A stretch of DNA of 64,000 nucleotides, taken from contig NZ_CP031396.1 in assembly GCF_003363755.1 (NCBI RefSeq), forward strand, positions 1,488,001 to 1,552,000, in the 5' to 3' direction. Shown here piece by piece: positions 54,296 to 63,581 of this stretch. Made by a program: the position numbers and the translations under genes. Under the pieces are notes generated by a model. The model did not search any database. It was not told the DNA's origin and saw nothing but the letters and a program-made list of their open reading frames with translations. Each line of letters begins with the position of its first letter. Position 1 is the first letter of the stretch. The DNA comes from Pseudomonas protegens. GTDB lineage: Bacteria; Pseudomonadota; Gammaproteobacteria; Pseudomonadales; Pseudomonadaceae.

Positions 54296-55087
54296 ATGAA
54301 TCAGCCCAGTGCCAGCCGTGTCAGCCGCGAACTGCGCGATCATCTATTCCTGATCGGCCTGGACCGGGTCGCCAAGCGCAATGCCTTCGATCTGGAGCTG
54401 CTCAACCAGCTGAGCCTGGCCTATGGCGAGTTCGAAGCCAGCAGCCAAGCGCGGATCGCCGTGGTGTTCGGCCACGGCGAACACTTTACCGCAGGGCTGG
54501 ACCTGGCCAATGTCGGCGCTGCCCTGGCTCAGGGCTGGCAGGCACCGCCCGGCGGCTGCGACCCCTGGGGCGTGTTCGCCGGACCACGGGTAAGCAAGCC
54601 GGTGATAGTCGCCGTACAGGGTTACTGCCTGACCATCGGCATCGAGTTGATGCTGGCGGCGGACATCAACCTCTGCGCCAGCAATACGCGCTTTGCCCAG
54701 ATGGAAGTGCAGCGCGGCATCTTTCCCTTCGGCGGCGCAACCCTGCGCCTGCATCAACTGGCCGGCTGGGGCAATGCCATGCGCTGGTTACTGACCGGTG
54801 ACGAGTTCGATGCCCATGAAGCCCTGCGCCTGGGGCTGGTCCAGGAAGTGATGGCCAGTGAGGACCTGCTGCCCCGGGCCATTGAACTGGCCGAGCGGAT
54901 TGCCCGACAGGCGCCGCTGGGGGTGCAGGCGACGCTGATGTCGGCGCGCCAGGCCAGGCTCGAGGGCGAGACGCTGGCCGCCCAGGGCTTGCCACCGCTG
55001 ATACACAAACTGATGAACAGTGAGGACGCCAAGGAAGGCGTGCGGGCGATGATCGAGAAGCGACCGGGGGTGTTCAAGGGTTGCTGA
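54296..55087 (+). CDS. Enoyl-CoA hydratase/isomerase family protein
   Basis: Crotonase-fold protein of 263 residues from the ATG at 54296. The oxyanion-hole segments are GHGEHFTAGLDLANVG and QGYCLTIGIELMLAADINLC, followed by FAQMEVQRGIFPFGGATLRL, where the catalytic Glu is kept. GLVQEV and the C-terminal helix close the fold. It is the counterpart of the gene next to deaD in P. aeruginosa; the substrate is unknown and it is not linked to a catabolic operon here. Confidence 0.88.
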   Translation: MNQPSASRVSRELRDHLFLIGLDRVAKRNAFDLELLNQLSLAYGEFEASSQARIAVVFGHGEHFTAGLDLANVGAALAQGWQAPPGGCDPWGVFAGPRVSKPVIVAVQGYCLTIGIELMLAADINLCASNTRFAQMEVQRGIFPFGGATLRLHQLAGWGNAMRWLLTGDEFDAHEALRLGLVQEVMASEDLLPRAIELAERIARQAPLGVQATLMSARQARLEGETLAAQGLPPLIHKLMNSEDAKEGVRAMIEKRPGVFKGC

Positions 55088-55110
55088 ACCAGATGGCCGG
55101 CAGATCGTCC

Positions 55111-55133
55111 TCGCCGACAAACCGGCTCCTGCG
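55111..55133 (-). repeat. REP element, minus orientation
   Basis: TCGCCGACAAACCGGCTCCTGCG is the reverse complement of a REP sequence with a few changes. It lies between the convergent crotonase and spermidine-synthase-like genes. Confidence 0.7.
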
Positions 55134-55139
55134 CAAGTA

Positions 55140-55895
55140 TCAGGTGGCGGGACGAATGGCCTTGATCAGCGACTGCAGGGAATAGCCCAGGCGCGGGGCC
55201 AGGGCTTCAGCCCGGGCGGTCAGGCTCGGCAGGTCCAGGTCCTGCTCCAGGTCGGATGGCACGATCAGAATCACATTGCCCTCCTTCACCGGCAGCTCCC
55301 AGTAGTGGCGGTGATAAAGGCCACGCAACAAGGCTGCGCCCAGAGGCTTGCCGTCATCGGTAGCCCACTGGTTGATCACCAGCCAACCTCCAGGATTGAG
55401 GCGCTTCTGGCAGTTTTCCAGGAAGCCCCAGGCCAGATGACCGACGCCCGGGCCGACATCGGTGTACAGGTCGACGAAGATCAGATCAGCGGATTCGGCA
55501 CTGTCCAGCAACTCCAGGGCGTCACCGACTCTTATATAAAGACGCGGATCATCGTCCAGGCCCAGGTACTCGATGGCCAGGCGTGGAACATCCGGGCGCA
55601 GTTCGATGGCTTCGACGTCTTCCAGGGGCAGGAACTTCAGGCAGGCCTGGGTCAGGGTCCCGGCGCCCAGGCCGAGAAACAGTGCGCTCTCCGGCGCCTC
55701 ATGACACAGGGCACCGATCAGCATGGCCCGGGTGTAGTCGTACTCCAGCCAGCTGGGGTCGGCGGTGAACACGCAGCTTTGCTCGATGGCGTCGCCAAAT
55801 TCGAGGAAGCGGTAGTCCGCCACTTCCAATACCCGAATCATGCCGAACTGGTCATGAACCTCGGCGAGCACACGCTCGACGCGCTCCTCAGTCAT
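55140..55895 (-). CDS. Spermidine-synthase-fold SAM-binding protein
   Basis: Protein of 251 residues starting at the ATG at 55895 (AGGAG six bases before). The methyltransferase/aminopropyltransferase fold shows [20 protein letters not shown] and [28 protein letters not shown], and [13 protein letters not shown]. The gate-keeping Asp pattern of true spermidine synthases (GGGDG and DxxDP) is not present, so polyamine synthesis is doubtful. Related proteins are annotated as spermidine synthase-like in pseudomonads. Role unknown. Confidence 0.8.
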   Translation of the reverse strand: MTEERVERVLAEVHDQFGMIRVLEVADYRFLEFGDAIEQSCVFTADPSWLEYDYTRAMLIGALCHEAPESALFLGLGAGTLTQACLKFLPLEDVEAIELRPDVPRLAIEYLGLDDDPRLYIRVGDALELLDSAESADLIFVDLYTDVGPGVGHLAWGFLENCQKRLNPGGWLVINQWATDDGKPLGAALLRGLYHRHYWELPVKEGNVILIVPSDLEQDLDLPSLTARAEALAPRLGYSLQSLIKAIRPAT

Positions 55896-56055
55896 TTCAT
55901 CTCCTAGTCGCGGGGCTCGCAATCGAGCCGGCGCGATAAACCAACCGCTCGGCAGCGAGCGGGAAAGGCGCGATTGTCGGCCAAGCGAGAGGAGCAGGTC
56001 ACGCACTAATTTGCTGCTAACATGCCCCTCCCACCGTAACGCACTCGAGTCCGCG

Positions 56056-57402
56056 ATGAGCCAACCCTGGAGCCCCGACAGCTGGCGCGCCTTGCCGATC
56101 CAGCAACAACCCCAGTACCCCGACGCTGCGCATCTGCTACAGGTCGAGCAAACCCTGGCCAGTTATCCACCGCTGGTGTTTGCCGGTGAAGCCCGGGAGT
56201 TGCGCCGCCAGTTTGCCGAAGTGACCCAGGGCCGCGCCTTCCTGCTGCAGGGCGGCGACTGCGCCGAAAGCTTTGCCGAATTCTCCGCCGCGAAGATCCG
56301 CGACACCTTCAAGGTGCTGCTGCAGATGGCCATTGTCATGACTTTTGCCGCCGGCTGCCCGGTGGTCAAGGTCGGACGCATGGCCGGCCAGTTCGCCAAG
56401 CCGCGCTCGGCCAACGACGAAACCATCAATGGCGTGACCTTGCCGGCCTATCGCGGCGACATCGTCAACGGCATCGGCTTTGATGCAAAAAGCCGGATAC
56501 CGGACCCGGACCGCCTGCTGCAGTCCTACCACCAGGCCACGGCCACCCTGAACCTGTTGCGGGCCTTCGCCCAGGGCGGCTTTGCCGACCTGCACCAGGT
56601 GCACAAGTGGAACCTGGACTTCATCGCCAACTCGGCTCTGGCCGAGAAATACAGCCAGCTCGCGGACCGCATCGATGAAACCCTGGCCTTCATGCGTGCC
56701 TGCGGCATGGACAGCTCGCCGCAACTGCGCGAGACCAGCTTCTTCACCGCCCATGAAGCGCTGCTGCTCAATTACGAAGAGGCCTTTGTCCGCCGCGACA
56801 GCCTGACCAACGACTATTACGATTGCTCGGCGCACATGCTGTGGATCGGCGACCGCACTCGCCAGCTCGACGGTGCCCACGTCGAGTTCCTGCGGGGCGT
56901 GAACAACCCGATCGGGGTCAAGGTCGGCCCGAGCATGAACACCGAGGAACTGATCCGCTTGATCGACATCCTCAACCCGGACAACGATCCCGGGCGCCTC
57001 AACCTGATCGTGCGCATGGGCGCCCACAAGGTCGGCGACCATCTGCCGCAACTGATCCGTGCGGTAGAAAGCGAAGGCAAGCAGGTGCTCTGGAGTTCGG
57101 ACCCGATGCACGGCAACACCATCAAGGCCAGCAGCGGCTACAAGACCCGGGATTTCGCGCAGATCCTCACCGAGGTCAAGGAGTTCTTCCAGGTGCACCA
57201 GGCCGAAGGCAGCTATGCCGGCGGCATCCATATCGAGATGACCGGTCAGAACGTCACCGAGTGCATCGGCGGCGCACGGCCTATTACCGAAGACGGCCTA
57301 TCGGATCGCTATCACACTCATTGCGATCCACGGATGAACGCCGACCAGTCGCTGGAACTGGCCTTCCTGATTGCCGAGACCTTGAAGCAGGTCAAACGCT
57401 AA
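56056..57402 (+). CDS. Class II 3-deoxy-7-phosphoheptulonate (DAHP) synthase
   Basis: First enzyme of the shikimate pathway (PEP plus erythrose-4-phosphate), plant-like class II type, 448 residues from the ATG at 56056. Signatures: [67 protein letters not shown], and [10 protein letters not shown] with metal and PEP ligands, ending [18 protein letters not shown]. Fluorescent pseudomonads also carry class I enzymes; this form is not in a phenazine cluster here, so it serves primary metabolism or is differently regulated. Confidence 0.94.
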   Translation: MSQPWSPDSWRALPIQQQPQYPDAAHLLQVEQTLASYPPLVFAGEARELRRQFAEVTQGRAFLLQGGDCAESFAEFSAAKIRDTFKVLLQMAIVMTFAAGCPVVKVGRMAGQFAKPRSANDETINGVTLPAYRGDIVNGIGFDAKSRIPDPDRLLQSYHQATATLNLLRAFAQGGFADLHQVHKWNLDFIANSALAEKYSQLADRIDETLAFMRACGMDSSPQLRETSFFTAHEALLLNYEEAFVRRDSLTNDYYDCSAHMLWIGDRTRQLDGAHVEFLRGVNNPIGVKVGPSMNTEELIRLIDILNPDNDPGRLNLIVRMGAHKVGDHLPQLIRAVESEGKQVLWSSDPMHGNTIKASSGYKTRDFAQILTEVKEFFQVHQAEGSYAGGIHIEMTGQNVTECIGGARPITEDGLSDRYHTHCDPRMNADQSLELAFLIAETLKQVKR

Positions 57403-57412
57403 AAGCGCTGTC

Positions 57413-57464
57413 GCGGTCAAACCCGCTCCTGCAAGGCCACTGTAGGAACGGGCTTGCCCGCGAA
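57413..57464. repeat. Inverted pair of REP elements (BIME) after the DAHP synthase gene
   Basis: CGCGGTCAAACCCGCTCCTG (57413-57432, minus orientation) faces GTAGGAACGGGCTTGCC plus CGCGAA (57442-57464, plus orientation). AAGCGCT and AGCGCTT lie outside them. The whole stretch could fold into one long hairpin and end or protect both convergent transcripts. Confidence 0.8.
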
Positions 57465-57469
57465 GCGCT

Positions 57470-58684
57470 TCACTCCAGCACCTCACGCAGATGTCGCGCA
57501 GCATCACGCTGGCAATTGAGCTGAATCTGCTCCAACCCCAGCCAATCGGCCATCTTGCGCAATTGCACGGCCAATGCCCGGATGCCCTCTTCGTCCAGAC
57601 CGGGCTGCTCTTCATGCACCCCATGCACCGCCAAACGCCCCTGAGCTCGCTCCGCCCGCAAATCGACCCGAGCGACGATCCGCTCGTTGTGCAAGAACGG
57701 CAGCACGTAATAGCCATAGACCCGCTTGTGCCGGGGCGTATAGATCTCCAGCCGATAGCGGAAATCGAACAGTCGCTCAGTGCGGCTGCGCTCCCAGATC
57801 AGTGAATCGAACGGTGACAACAGCGCACTGGCCTCGACCTTGCGCGGCACCTTGACCTGCGGCAGGCAATAGGCCGGCTGACGCCAACCCTGAACCTCGC
57901 AGGCCAGCAACTCACCGGACTCCACCAGTTCGGCGAGTCGTGCACGGCTGTCGCCTGGATCGAGACGAAAATAATCCCGAAGGTCCTTTTCCGTGGCCAC
58001 ACCCAGAGCGGTTGCGCCATGCAGCATCAGGCGACGCTGGGCCTGAGCCTCATCCAGCAGCGGTTGCCGAAGGATCTGCGGCGCGATCACCCGCTCCGGC
58101 AAATCGTACAGGCGCTCGAAGCCGCGGCGCCCCGCCACCGTTACCTCACCGGCCGCGAACAGCCATTCCAACGCATGCTTTTCATCGCTCCAATCCCACC
58201 AGGGCCCGGCACGCTCCTCACGGGTGGACAGGCTGCCGGCGCCTAGCGCGCCCTGCTCTTGGACCGCGGCCATTACCCGACGGACAGTGGCCTGGCGCTC
58301 CTGACCAAAGCGCGTCAACTGGGAGTAGATACCCTGCCCTTGTTTTGCCCGCTGCATCCGCCAGCGCATCAGCGGGTACATGGACATGGGTAGCAACGAC
58401 GCCTCATGCCCCCAGTATTCAAACAACGTGCGTTGCCGGCCCTGACTCCAGGCGGCCTGATCGAGCAACGCCTGTGGATAACTGCCCAGGCGGGAAAACA
58501 GCGGCAGGTAATGGGCCCGTACCAAGGCGTTGACCGAATCGATCTGCAACAGGCCCAGGCGCTCTATCTGCAGATTGAGGCGTGCGGCCTTGATCGTTGC
58601 CGACGGCTGGCGCCCGCCGAAACCCTGGGCGGCCAGCGCCAGTCGGCGAGCCTGTTTGAGAGAGAAAGAGCATTGTGCAGGCAT
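57470..58684 (-). CDS. YcaQ-family winged-helix DNA glycosylase
   Basis: HTH_42 (DUF1006) family protein of 404 residues; E. coli YcaQ and AlkZ unhook DNA interstrand crosslinks. The ATG at 58684 is preceded by AAGGAG. Landmarks: LKQARRLALAAQGF, LGLLQIDSVNALVRAHYLPLF and, further, LLSPFDSLIWERSRTERLF and YGYYVLPFLHNERIVARVDL. The Gln-x-Asp motif LQIDSV in the N-terminal part matches the catalytic QxD/QxQ site of the family. It could protect against DNA-damaging metabolites. Confidence 0.87.
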   Translation of the reverse strand: MPAQCSFSLKQARRLALAAQGFGGRQPSATIKAARLNLQIERLGLLQIDSVNALVRAHYLPLFSRLGSYPQALLDQAAWSQGRQRTLFEYWGHEASLLPMSMYPLMRWRMQRAKQGQGIYSQLTRFGQERQATVRRVMAAVQEQGALGAGSLSTREERAGPWWDWSDEKHALEWLFAAGEVTVAGRRGFERLYDLPERVIAPQILRQPLLDEAQAQRRLMLHGATALGVATEKDLRDYFRLDPGDSRARLAELVESGELLACEVQGWRQPAYCLPQVKVPRKVEASALLSPFDSLIWERSRTERLFDFRYRLEIYTPRHKRVYGYYVLPFLHNERIVARVDLRAERAQGRLAVHGVHEEQPGLDEEGIRALAVQLRKMADWLGLEQIQLNCQRDAARHLREVLE

Positions 58685-58749
58685 GGGAGTTCTCCTTGTC
58701 TGCCCGCACGCTAGCGCACCGGGAAGCGGCTTGTGTAGCACCCTTGCCG

Positions 58750-58974
58750 CTATTTATGCATCGGGTCGTCCCAGAACGGGCGGACCCGCTCATGCTCGAC
58801 ATCGGCCCGCGTCAGGCCCAGGTCCTTCAACGCCTCATCGCTCAGCCCGGCGAGCATCCGGCGCTCACGCCCAAGCTCATACCAGCGCATGACCCTGCGC
58901 CATAAGCCGCTCAATGACAGCGCCTGAAATGACAGCTTGTGGACCAGCACATAACCCTTTTGACCTTTCATCAT
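58750..58974 (-). CDS. DUF1127 small Arg-rich protein
   Basis: Protein of 74 residues starting at the paired ATGs at 58974/58971 behind GGAGGG. The C-terminal 40 residues have the DUF1127 pattern RRVMRWYELGRERRMLAGLS followed by ALKDLGLTRADVEHE. In other proteobacteria such proteins act in RNA maturation and phosphate or carbon metabolism. It is divergent from the LysR gene, with 94 bases between the starts, so that regulator may control it. Confidence 0.88.
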   Translation of the reverse strand: MMKGQKGYVLVHKLSFQALSLSGLWRRVMRWYELGRERRMLAGLSDEALKDLGLTRADVEHERVRPFWDDPMHK

Positions 58975-59068
58975 CTTGCCCTCCAGTGGGGATGACGCCA
59001 GTCTGTGCTTAGGATTAAGATCAATCCAACGAATGTTTCTTATGTCATTCATCTCAGGATTTGATGGA

Positions 59069-59923
59069 ATGTCCCAGTTCCCCAGCATCGACACCGAAGT
59101 CCTGCGCACCTTTGTCGCCATCGCCGATGAAGGCGGTTTTACCCGGGCCGGCGAACGGGTCAATCGCACCCAGTCGGCGGTGAGCATGCAGATGAAACGC
59201 CTGGAAGAAGATGTGCTGCAACGCCAGTTGTTCCAGCGCGACGGGCGCCAGGTCAAGCTCACCGCCGAGGGCCAGGTGCTGCTGGGCTACGCCCGACGCA
59301 TCCTGAAACTGCACAGCGAGGTGTTCAACACCCTGCGCGAGCCGCACATGGTGGGCCTGGTTCGCATCGGCACTCCGGATGATTATGTGATGCGCTTTCT
59401 ACCGGGAATCCTGTCGCGCTTTGCCCAAAGCTACCCGCTGATCCAGATCGAGGTGCATTGCGAATCCAGCAAACAGTTGCTGCAACGCCAGGACCTGGAC
59501 CTGTCCATCGTCACCCGCGAGCCGGGCAGCGAGATCGGCCAACTGCTGCGCAAGGAGCGCTTCGTCTGGGCCGTGGCCCAGGGCTTCAATCCCCACGAGC
59601 AATCGCCATTGCCCCTGGCGATGTTCAACAGCGACTGCTTTTGCAGACTCTGGGCCTGCAACGCCCTGGACGCCGCCGGACTCGACTACCGGATTGCCTA
59701 CAACAGCTCGAGCCTGGCGGCGTTGATGGCCGTGGTCAGTGCCGGACTGGCAATCACCGCGCAACTGGAAAGCCTGATCACACCGGACATGCGCATTCTC
59801 GGCGAGGCACAGGGCCTGCCCCAATTGCCGGAGGCGAGCATCATGCTGCTGCGCAACCTCAATACGCCCTCCCCCATCACCGAATGCCTGGCGGAGCACA
59901 TTGTCGAAGGCTTCAAACTTTGA
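59069..59923 (+). CDS. LysR-family transcriptional regulator
   Basis: Regulator of 284 residues from the ATG at 59069 (AGGA 9 bases upstream; an in-frame ATG at 59042 is possible). The winged HTH reads VLRTFVAIADEGGFTRAGER with TQSAVSMQMKRLEEDV; the effector domain starts VRIGTPDDYVMRFLPGILSRF. The divergent DUF1127 gene is a natural target. Its 3' end overlaps the convergent TauE gene by 11 bases. Confidence 0.9.
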   Translation: MSQFPSIDTEVLRTFVAIADEGGFTRAGERVNRTQSAVSMQMKRLEEDVLQRQLFQRDGRQVKLTAEGQVLLGYARRILKLHSEVFNTLREPHMVGLVRIGTPDDYVMRFLPGILSRFAQSYPLIQIEVHCESSKQLLQRQDLDLSIVTREPGSEIGQLLRKERFVWAVAQGFNPHEQSPLPLAMFNSDCFCRLWACNALDAAGLDYRIAYNSSSLAALMAVVSAGLAITAQLESLITPDMRILGEAQGLPQLPEASIMLLRNLNTPSPITECLAEHIVEGFKL

Positions 59924-60662
59924 AGGCCAGCATCACCGCGCACACCACCAGGAAACCGCAGAACAGCGCCCGCAGCAGGCGCTCGGGCAAAGCATGAGCC
60001 ACCTTCACTCCCCAACTGATGCTCAACAGGCCGCCGACCGCCAACGGCAGACCAATCATCCAGTCCACTTGGTGATGGACGCCGTAGGTCACCAGAGTCA
60101 CCCCGGTGCTCGGCAACGCCAGAGCCAGGGACAGCCCTTGTGCCACCACCTGGGAGGTGCCAAAGACGCTGGTCAATACTGGCGTGGCCACTACCGCTCC
60201 GCCTACGCCGAACAACCCGCCCATGGCCCCGGAGGCAGCGCCCAGAACCCCCAGCCAAGGCCAGGAATAACGCATCCGCGTGCTGGCCGGCGCGCTGCTC
60301 ATGAACATGCGCAGCAGGTTGTAGGCCGACAGCACCAGGAGAAAGACGACAAAGCCGATACGCATCTTCTGCGCGTCGATGCCCACCGCCCAGATCGAGC
60401 CGAGCCAGGCGAAACAAAAGCCCATCAGCGCCAGTGGCAGGGCATGGCGCAGTTCGATGCGGTTGCGCTGGTGATAACGCCACAGCGCCAGCATCACATT
60501 GGGCACCACCATCACCAGCGCGGTGCCCTGAGCAATCTGCTGATCCAGGCCGAACACCCCCCCCAGCACGGGAATCGCGATCAAGCCGCCGCCGATACCG
60601 AACAAACCACCCACTGTGCCCAGGGCCGCGCCCAACAGCAGATACATCACTAACTCGATCAC
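59913..60662 (-). CDS. TauE/SafE-family membrane transporter
   Basis: Membrane protein of 249 residues (start GTG at 60662 behind GAGGAG; an ATG six codons later is possible). Two halves each open with a GGLFGIGGG-type motif (LGTVGGLFGIGGGLIAIPVL and SGAMGGLFGVGGAVVATPVL), the mark of the TauE family of sulfite or sulfonate-linked exporters, with about eight membrane segments. It is divergent from a LysR regulator 105 bases away, a likely regulator-target pair. Confidence 0.9.
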   Translation of the reverse strand: MIELVMYLLLGAALGTVGGLFGIGGGLIAIPVLGGVFGLDQQIAQGTALVMVVPNVMLALWRYHQRNRIELRHALPLALMGFCFAWLGSIWAVGIDAQKMRIGFVVFLLVLSAYNLLRMFMSSAPASTRMRYSWPWLGVLGAASGAMGGLFGVGGAVVATPVLTSVFGTSQVVAQGLSLALALPSTGVTLVTYGVHHQVDWMIGLPLAVGGLLSISWGVKVAHALPERLLRALFCGFLVVCAVMLAFKV

Positions 60663-60767
60663 AGCCGCTCTCCTCACCTGAGAGCTGCATGCTACGCAGT
60701 CGGCCCTGGCACGGAAACGCACAGCAACGCACAATGGCTGTGCCGTTTTCGCATAAGCGCTCTGACC

Positions 60768-61718
60768 ATGAATCCCAACACTCTCACCGAACAACTGGGG
60801 CTGTTTCTCGATGTGCTGGAAGCCGGCAGTTTTTCCGCCGCGGCTCGCCGCCATCCACTGACGCCCTCCGCCGTGGCCCGGCGTATCGACAGCCTGGAAA
60901 GTGCCGTGGGCACCACGTTGTTCATGCGCACCACCCATGCCGTGGTTGCCACAGCCGCTGGCCTGGCCTTCGCCGAACGGGCCCGGCGCATTGTCGCTGA
61001 ACTGCAACTGGCCCGGGCCGAGGCGGTGTCCCTGAGCCATGCGCCGGAAGGCCTGATCCGCATCGATGCCCCGGCCGCCTTCGGCCGCCGTCATCTGGCA
61101 CCGGCGATCGCCGACTTCCTGGTGCTCTATCCCGGCCTGGATGTACAACTGCACCTGATCGACAGCTTCGTCGACATGCAGGGCTCGCACCTGGGCAAAG
61201 TGGACCTGGTACTGCGGGCCGGGCAACAGGTGGATACCCGGATGGTGGCCACCTCCCTGGCCAGCATCGTACGCATTGCCTGCGCCAGTCCGTCCTACCT
61301 GAAGAGCCGTGGCACCCCGACTCAACCCGCTGAGCTCAGCCAGCACGACGGCCTCGACTGGGATGGCCTGGCACCCTTGTTCGCCTGGCGCTTTGAACGG
61401 GACGGACAGCTGCACAGTCATCGCCCACAACGCATCCGCCTCAGCGCCAACAATGCCGAAGCCCTGCTTTCGGGAGCCTTGGCCGGGCTGGGAATTGCTC
61501 ACTTGCCCACCTGGCTGGTGAGTGAGTACCTGTTGCGCGGAGAACTGGTGCCGTTGTTCTGTGATAACGGTCTACCCAAGCCGGAAACCGCCGGTATCTA
61601 TGCCTTGCGCATGGAGCAGCATCCCAATGCCCGTAGCCGCCTGCTGCTGGAGTACCTGAAAAGTCGCTTCAGTCCGGTTCCGCCATGGGACCTGGCACTG
61701 CAGAGTGCAATGAACTGA
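60768..61718 (+). CDS. LysR-family transcriptional regulator (CrgA-like group)
   Basis: Regulator of 316 residues. HTH: LFLDVLEAGSFSAAARRHPL followed by PSAVARRIDSLESAVGTTLF. The effector-binding part begins GLIRIDAPAAFGRRHLAPAI, typical of the PBP2_CrgA-like group. It is divergent from the TauE-type exporter and 75 bases upstream of ohrR. Ligand unknown. Confidence 0.9.
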   Translation: MNPNTLTEQLGLFLDVLEAGSFSAAARRHPLTPSAVARRIDSLESAVGTTLFMRTTHAVVATAAGLAFAERARRIVAELQLARAEAVSLSHAPEGLIRIDAPAAFGRRHLAPAIADFLVLYPGLDVQLHLIDSFVDMQGSHLGKVDLVLRAGQQVDTRMVATSLASIVRIACASPSYLKSRGTPTQPAELSQHDGLDWDGLAPLFAWRFERDGQLHSHRPQRIRLSANNAEALLSGALAGLGIAHLPTWLVSEYLLRGELVPLFCDNGLPKPETAGIYALRMEQHPNARSRLLLEYLKSRFSPVPPWDLALQSAMN

Positions 61719-61793
61719 CGTCGAAGAAAATTATCTGGTGCATTAAAGACTCGCCCGCTAGATTCAGGACCATTAACGACCAAGGCCCCCGAC

Positions 61794-62255
61794 ATGACCA
61801 CCGACCGCTCTACCCCGGATACCTGCGAACAGCTGCTGCTGGACAACCAAGTGTGTTTCGCCCTGCACTCCACATCGCTGCTACTGACCAAGGTCTATAA
61901 ACCGTTGCTGCAGCAACTGGGGCTGACCTATCCGCAGTACCTGGCAATGCTGGTGCTCTGGGAGCGGGATGGCTTGACCGTCGGCGAAATCAGCCAGCGC
62001 CTGCTGACCGACCCCGGCTCGCTGACTCCCTTGCTCAAGCGCCTGGAAGCCGAGGGCCTGCTGAGCCGCACTCGCAGCCGGGAAGATGAGCGAGTGGTCA
62101 TTGTCGAGCTGACGGAACAGGGCCGAGCGATGCGCGAACAAGCCCGGAACATCCCACAGTGCATCCTCGGCGCCAGCGGTCGGACAGTGGAGCAGTTGCG
62201 GCAGCTGCAAGAAGATTTACAGATGCTGCGGGGGCATTTGCAGGACAGTCTCTAA
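61794..62255 (+). CDS. ohrR: Organic hydroperoxide sensor OhrR (MarR family)
   Basis: Repressor of 153 residues. The peroxide-sensing Cys is in DNQVCFALHSTSLLL (Cys21), followed by [20 protein letters not shown] and the winged helix ([33 protein letters not shown]). The gene lies directly before ohr in the same direction, the usual ohrR-ohr arrangement. It is about 50 percent alike by eye to the OspR in this window, so the two are OhrR paralogues. Confidence 0.93.
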   Translation: MTTDRSTPDTCEQLLLDNQVCFALHSTSLLLTKVYKPLLQQLGLTYPQYLAMLVLWERDGLTVGEISQRLLTDPGSLTPLLKRLEAEGLLSRTRSREDERVVIVELTEQGRAMREQARNIPQCILGASGRTVEQLRQLQEDLQMLRGHLQDSL

Positions 62256-62258
62256 GGC

Positions 62259-62281
62259 TTCGCCGACAAGCCAGCGCCTAT
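62259..62281 (-). repeat. REP-like element after ohrR, minus orientation
   Basis: TTCGCCGACAAGCCAGCGCCTAT is a reverse-oriented REP with several changes, between the ohrR stop and the ohr promoter region. Confidence 0.6.
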
Positions 62282-62419
62282 GGCTGGGGCTGGTTTTGAG
62301 AAAAAAATATATTTATAAAAAACAATGAGTTGAGCCAGAAACAGGGCTTCGGGCAAGAGTTTGCATAAAATATATCTTGCGCACTAAATATTTGAGCGAT
62401 ACATTTATTTCGCACTTAC

Positions 62420-62449
62420 TTAGCGCGCAAACAATTAGCGCAAAAACAA
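62420..62449 (+). promoter_or_regulatory. Tandem 15-base direct repeats in front of ohr
   Basis: TTAGCGCGCAAACAA (62420-62434) and TTAGCGCAAAAACAA (62435-62449) adjoin without gap and differ at two positions. They end 20 bases before the ohr ATG, inside a markedly AT-rich stretch (62298-62450), and may be part of the OhrR operator or leader. Confidence 0.55.
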
Positions 62450-62469
62450 CCCAGCACGAGGCTTTCACC

Positions 62470-62889
62470 ATGCAAACTCTCTACACCGCAGTTGCAACCG
62501 CCACCGGTGGCCGTGATGGCCGCGCTGTTTCCAGTGACAACATCCTCGACGTCAAACTGGCCACCCCCAAGGAACTCGGCGGGGCCGGTGGACAGGCGAC
62601 CAACCCGGAACAGCTGTTCGCTGCCGGCTATTCGGCCTGCTTTATCGGTGCCCTGAAGTTCGTTGCCAGCCAGAGCAAGCGCAAGATCCCGGACAACGCC
62701 TCGATCACCGCCCATGTCGGTATCGGTCAGATCCCTGGCGGCTTTGGCTTGGATATCGATCTGCATGTCAGCCTTCCGGGCGTGGCTCAGGAAGATGCGC
62801 AAAGCCTGGTGGATGCCGCACATCAGGTCTGCCCCTACTCCAACGCCACCCGCGGCAATGTTGATGTACGCCTGCACGTGAACGTCTGA
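62470..62889 (+). CDS. ohr: Organic hydroperoxide resistance protein Ohr
   Basis: Thiol peroxidase of the Ohr/OsmC family, 139 residues, from the ATG at 62470. The reactive cysteines lie in FAAGYSACFIGALKFVA and AAHQVCPYSNATRGNVDVRL, and the N-terminal YTAVATATGGRDGRA is typical of Ohr rather than OsmC. It reduces organic and fatty-acid hydroperoxides with lipoylated proteins as donors. Control by OhrR encoded upstream is expected. A strong terminator follows. Confidence 0.95.
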   Translation: MQTLYTAVATATGGRDGRAVSSDNILDVKLATPKELGGAGGQATNPEQLFAAGYSACFIGALKFVASQSKRKIPDNASITAHVGIGQIPGGFGLDIDLHVSLPGVAQEDAQSLVDAAHQVCPYSNATRGNVDVRLHVNV

Positions 62890-62909
62890 AACGGTAAACG
62901 CCAGGCATA

Positions 62910-62938
62910 AAAAAGCCCGACTCAAGGTCGGGCTTTTT
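62910..62938. terminator. Bidirectional terminator between ohr and efp
   Basis: Stem AAAAAGCCCGAC / GTCGGGCTTTTT with a 5-base loop TCAAG; T-tract on both strands between convergent genes. Confidence 0.93.
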
Positions 62939-62960
62939 CATCGACAAGATCGAACCAGGA

Positions 62961-63533
62961 TTAAACCTTGGCGCGGCCCTTGTAGGAACCGCCTTCGCGG
63001 GTATCGATCTCGATCATGTCGCCGATTTCGATGAAGTCCGCAACGCTCAGCTCGGTACCGTTTTTCAGTTTGGCAGGCTTCATCACCTTGCCCGAAGTGT
63101 CGCCGCGAGCGGAACCTTCGGTGTAGTCAACCTGACGTACGATGGTGGTCGGCAGGTCAACGGAAACCAGACGGTCTTCGAAGAACACGGCTTCGCAAAC
63201 GTCGGTCATGCCTTCTTCGATGAACGGCAGAACGGCCTCGATGTCTTCGGCGTTCAGCTCGTACATGGTGTAGTCGGTGGTGTCCATGAAGGTGTAGGTG
63301 TCACCGCTGATGAACGACAGGGTCGCTTCTTTGCGATCCAGGATCACGTCGTCCAGTTTGTCGTCCGCACCGTAAACGGTTTCGGTCTTGTAACCGGTCA
63401 GCAGGTTCTTCAGCTTGGTCTTCATGATCGCGCTGTTACGACCGGACTTGGTGAATTCAGCTTTCTGAACCAGCCAAGGATCGTTGTCGATACGGATCAC
63501 GGTACCGGGTTTGAGTTCTTTACCAGTTTTCAT
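62961..63533 (-). CDS. efp: Elongation factor P
   Basis: Translation factor of 190 residues that relieves stalling at polyproline. The three beta-barrel domains of EF-P are visible: [39 protein letters not shown], and the C-terminal [21 protein letters not shown]. The modified tip reads [14 protein letters not shown] with Arg32 where E. coli has Lys34, which marks the rhamnosylated EF-P type. The modifying enzyme gene earP lies immediately upstream on the same strand. Confidence 0.97.
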   Translation of the reverse strand: MKTGKELKPGTVIRIDNDPWLVQKAEFTKSGRNSAIMKTKLKNLLTGYKTETVYGADDKLDDVILDRKEATLSFISGDTYTFMDTTDYTMYELNAEDIEAVLPFIEEGMTDVCEAVFFEDRLVSVDLPTTIVRQVDYTEGSARGDTSGKVMKPAKLKNGTELSVADFIEIGDMIEIDTREGGSYKGRAKV

Positions 63534-63581
63534 TGCGAATATCCGAATTTGGATGGGATTTACAAAAATCTAGGCCGCGTA

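Noticed and set aside
55140..55895. True spermidine synthase (speE)
   Set aside because: The fold fits, but the characteristic active-site Asp motifs of aminopropyltransferases are not visible and no speD is nearby.
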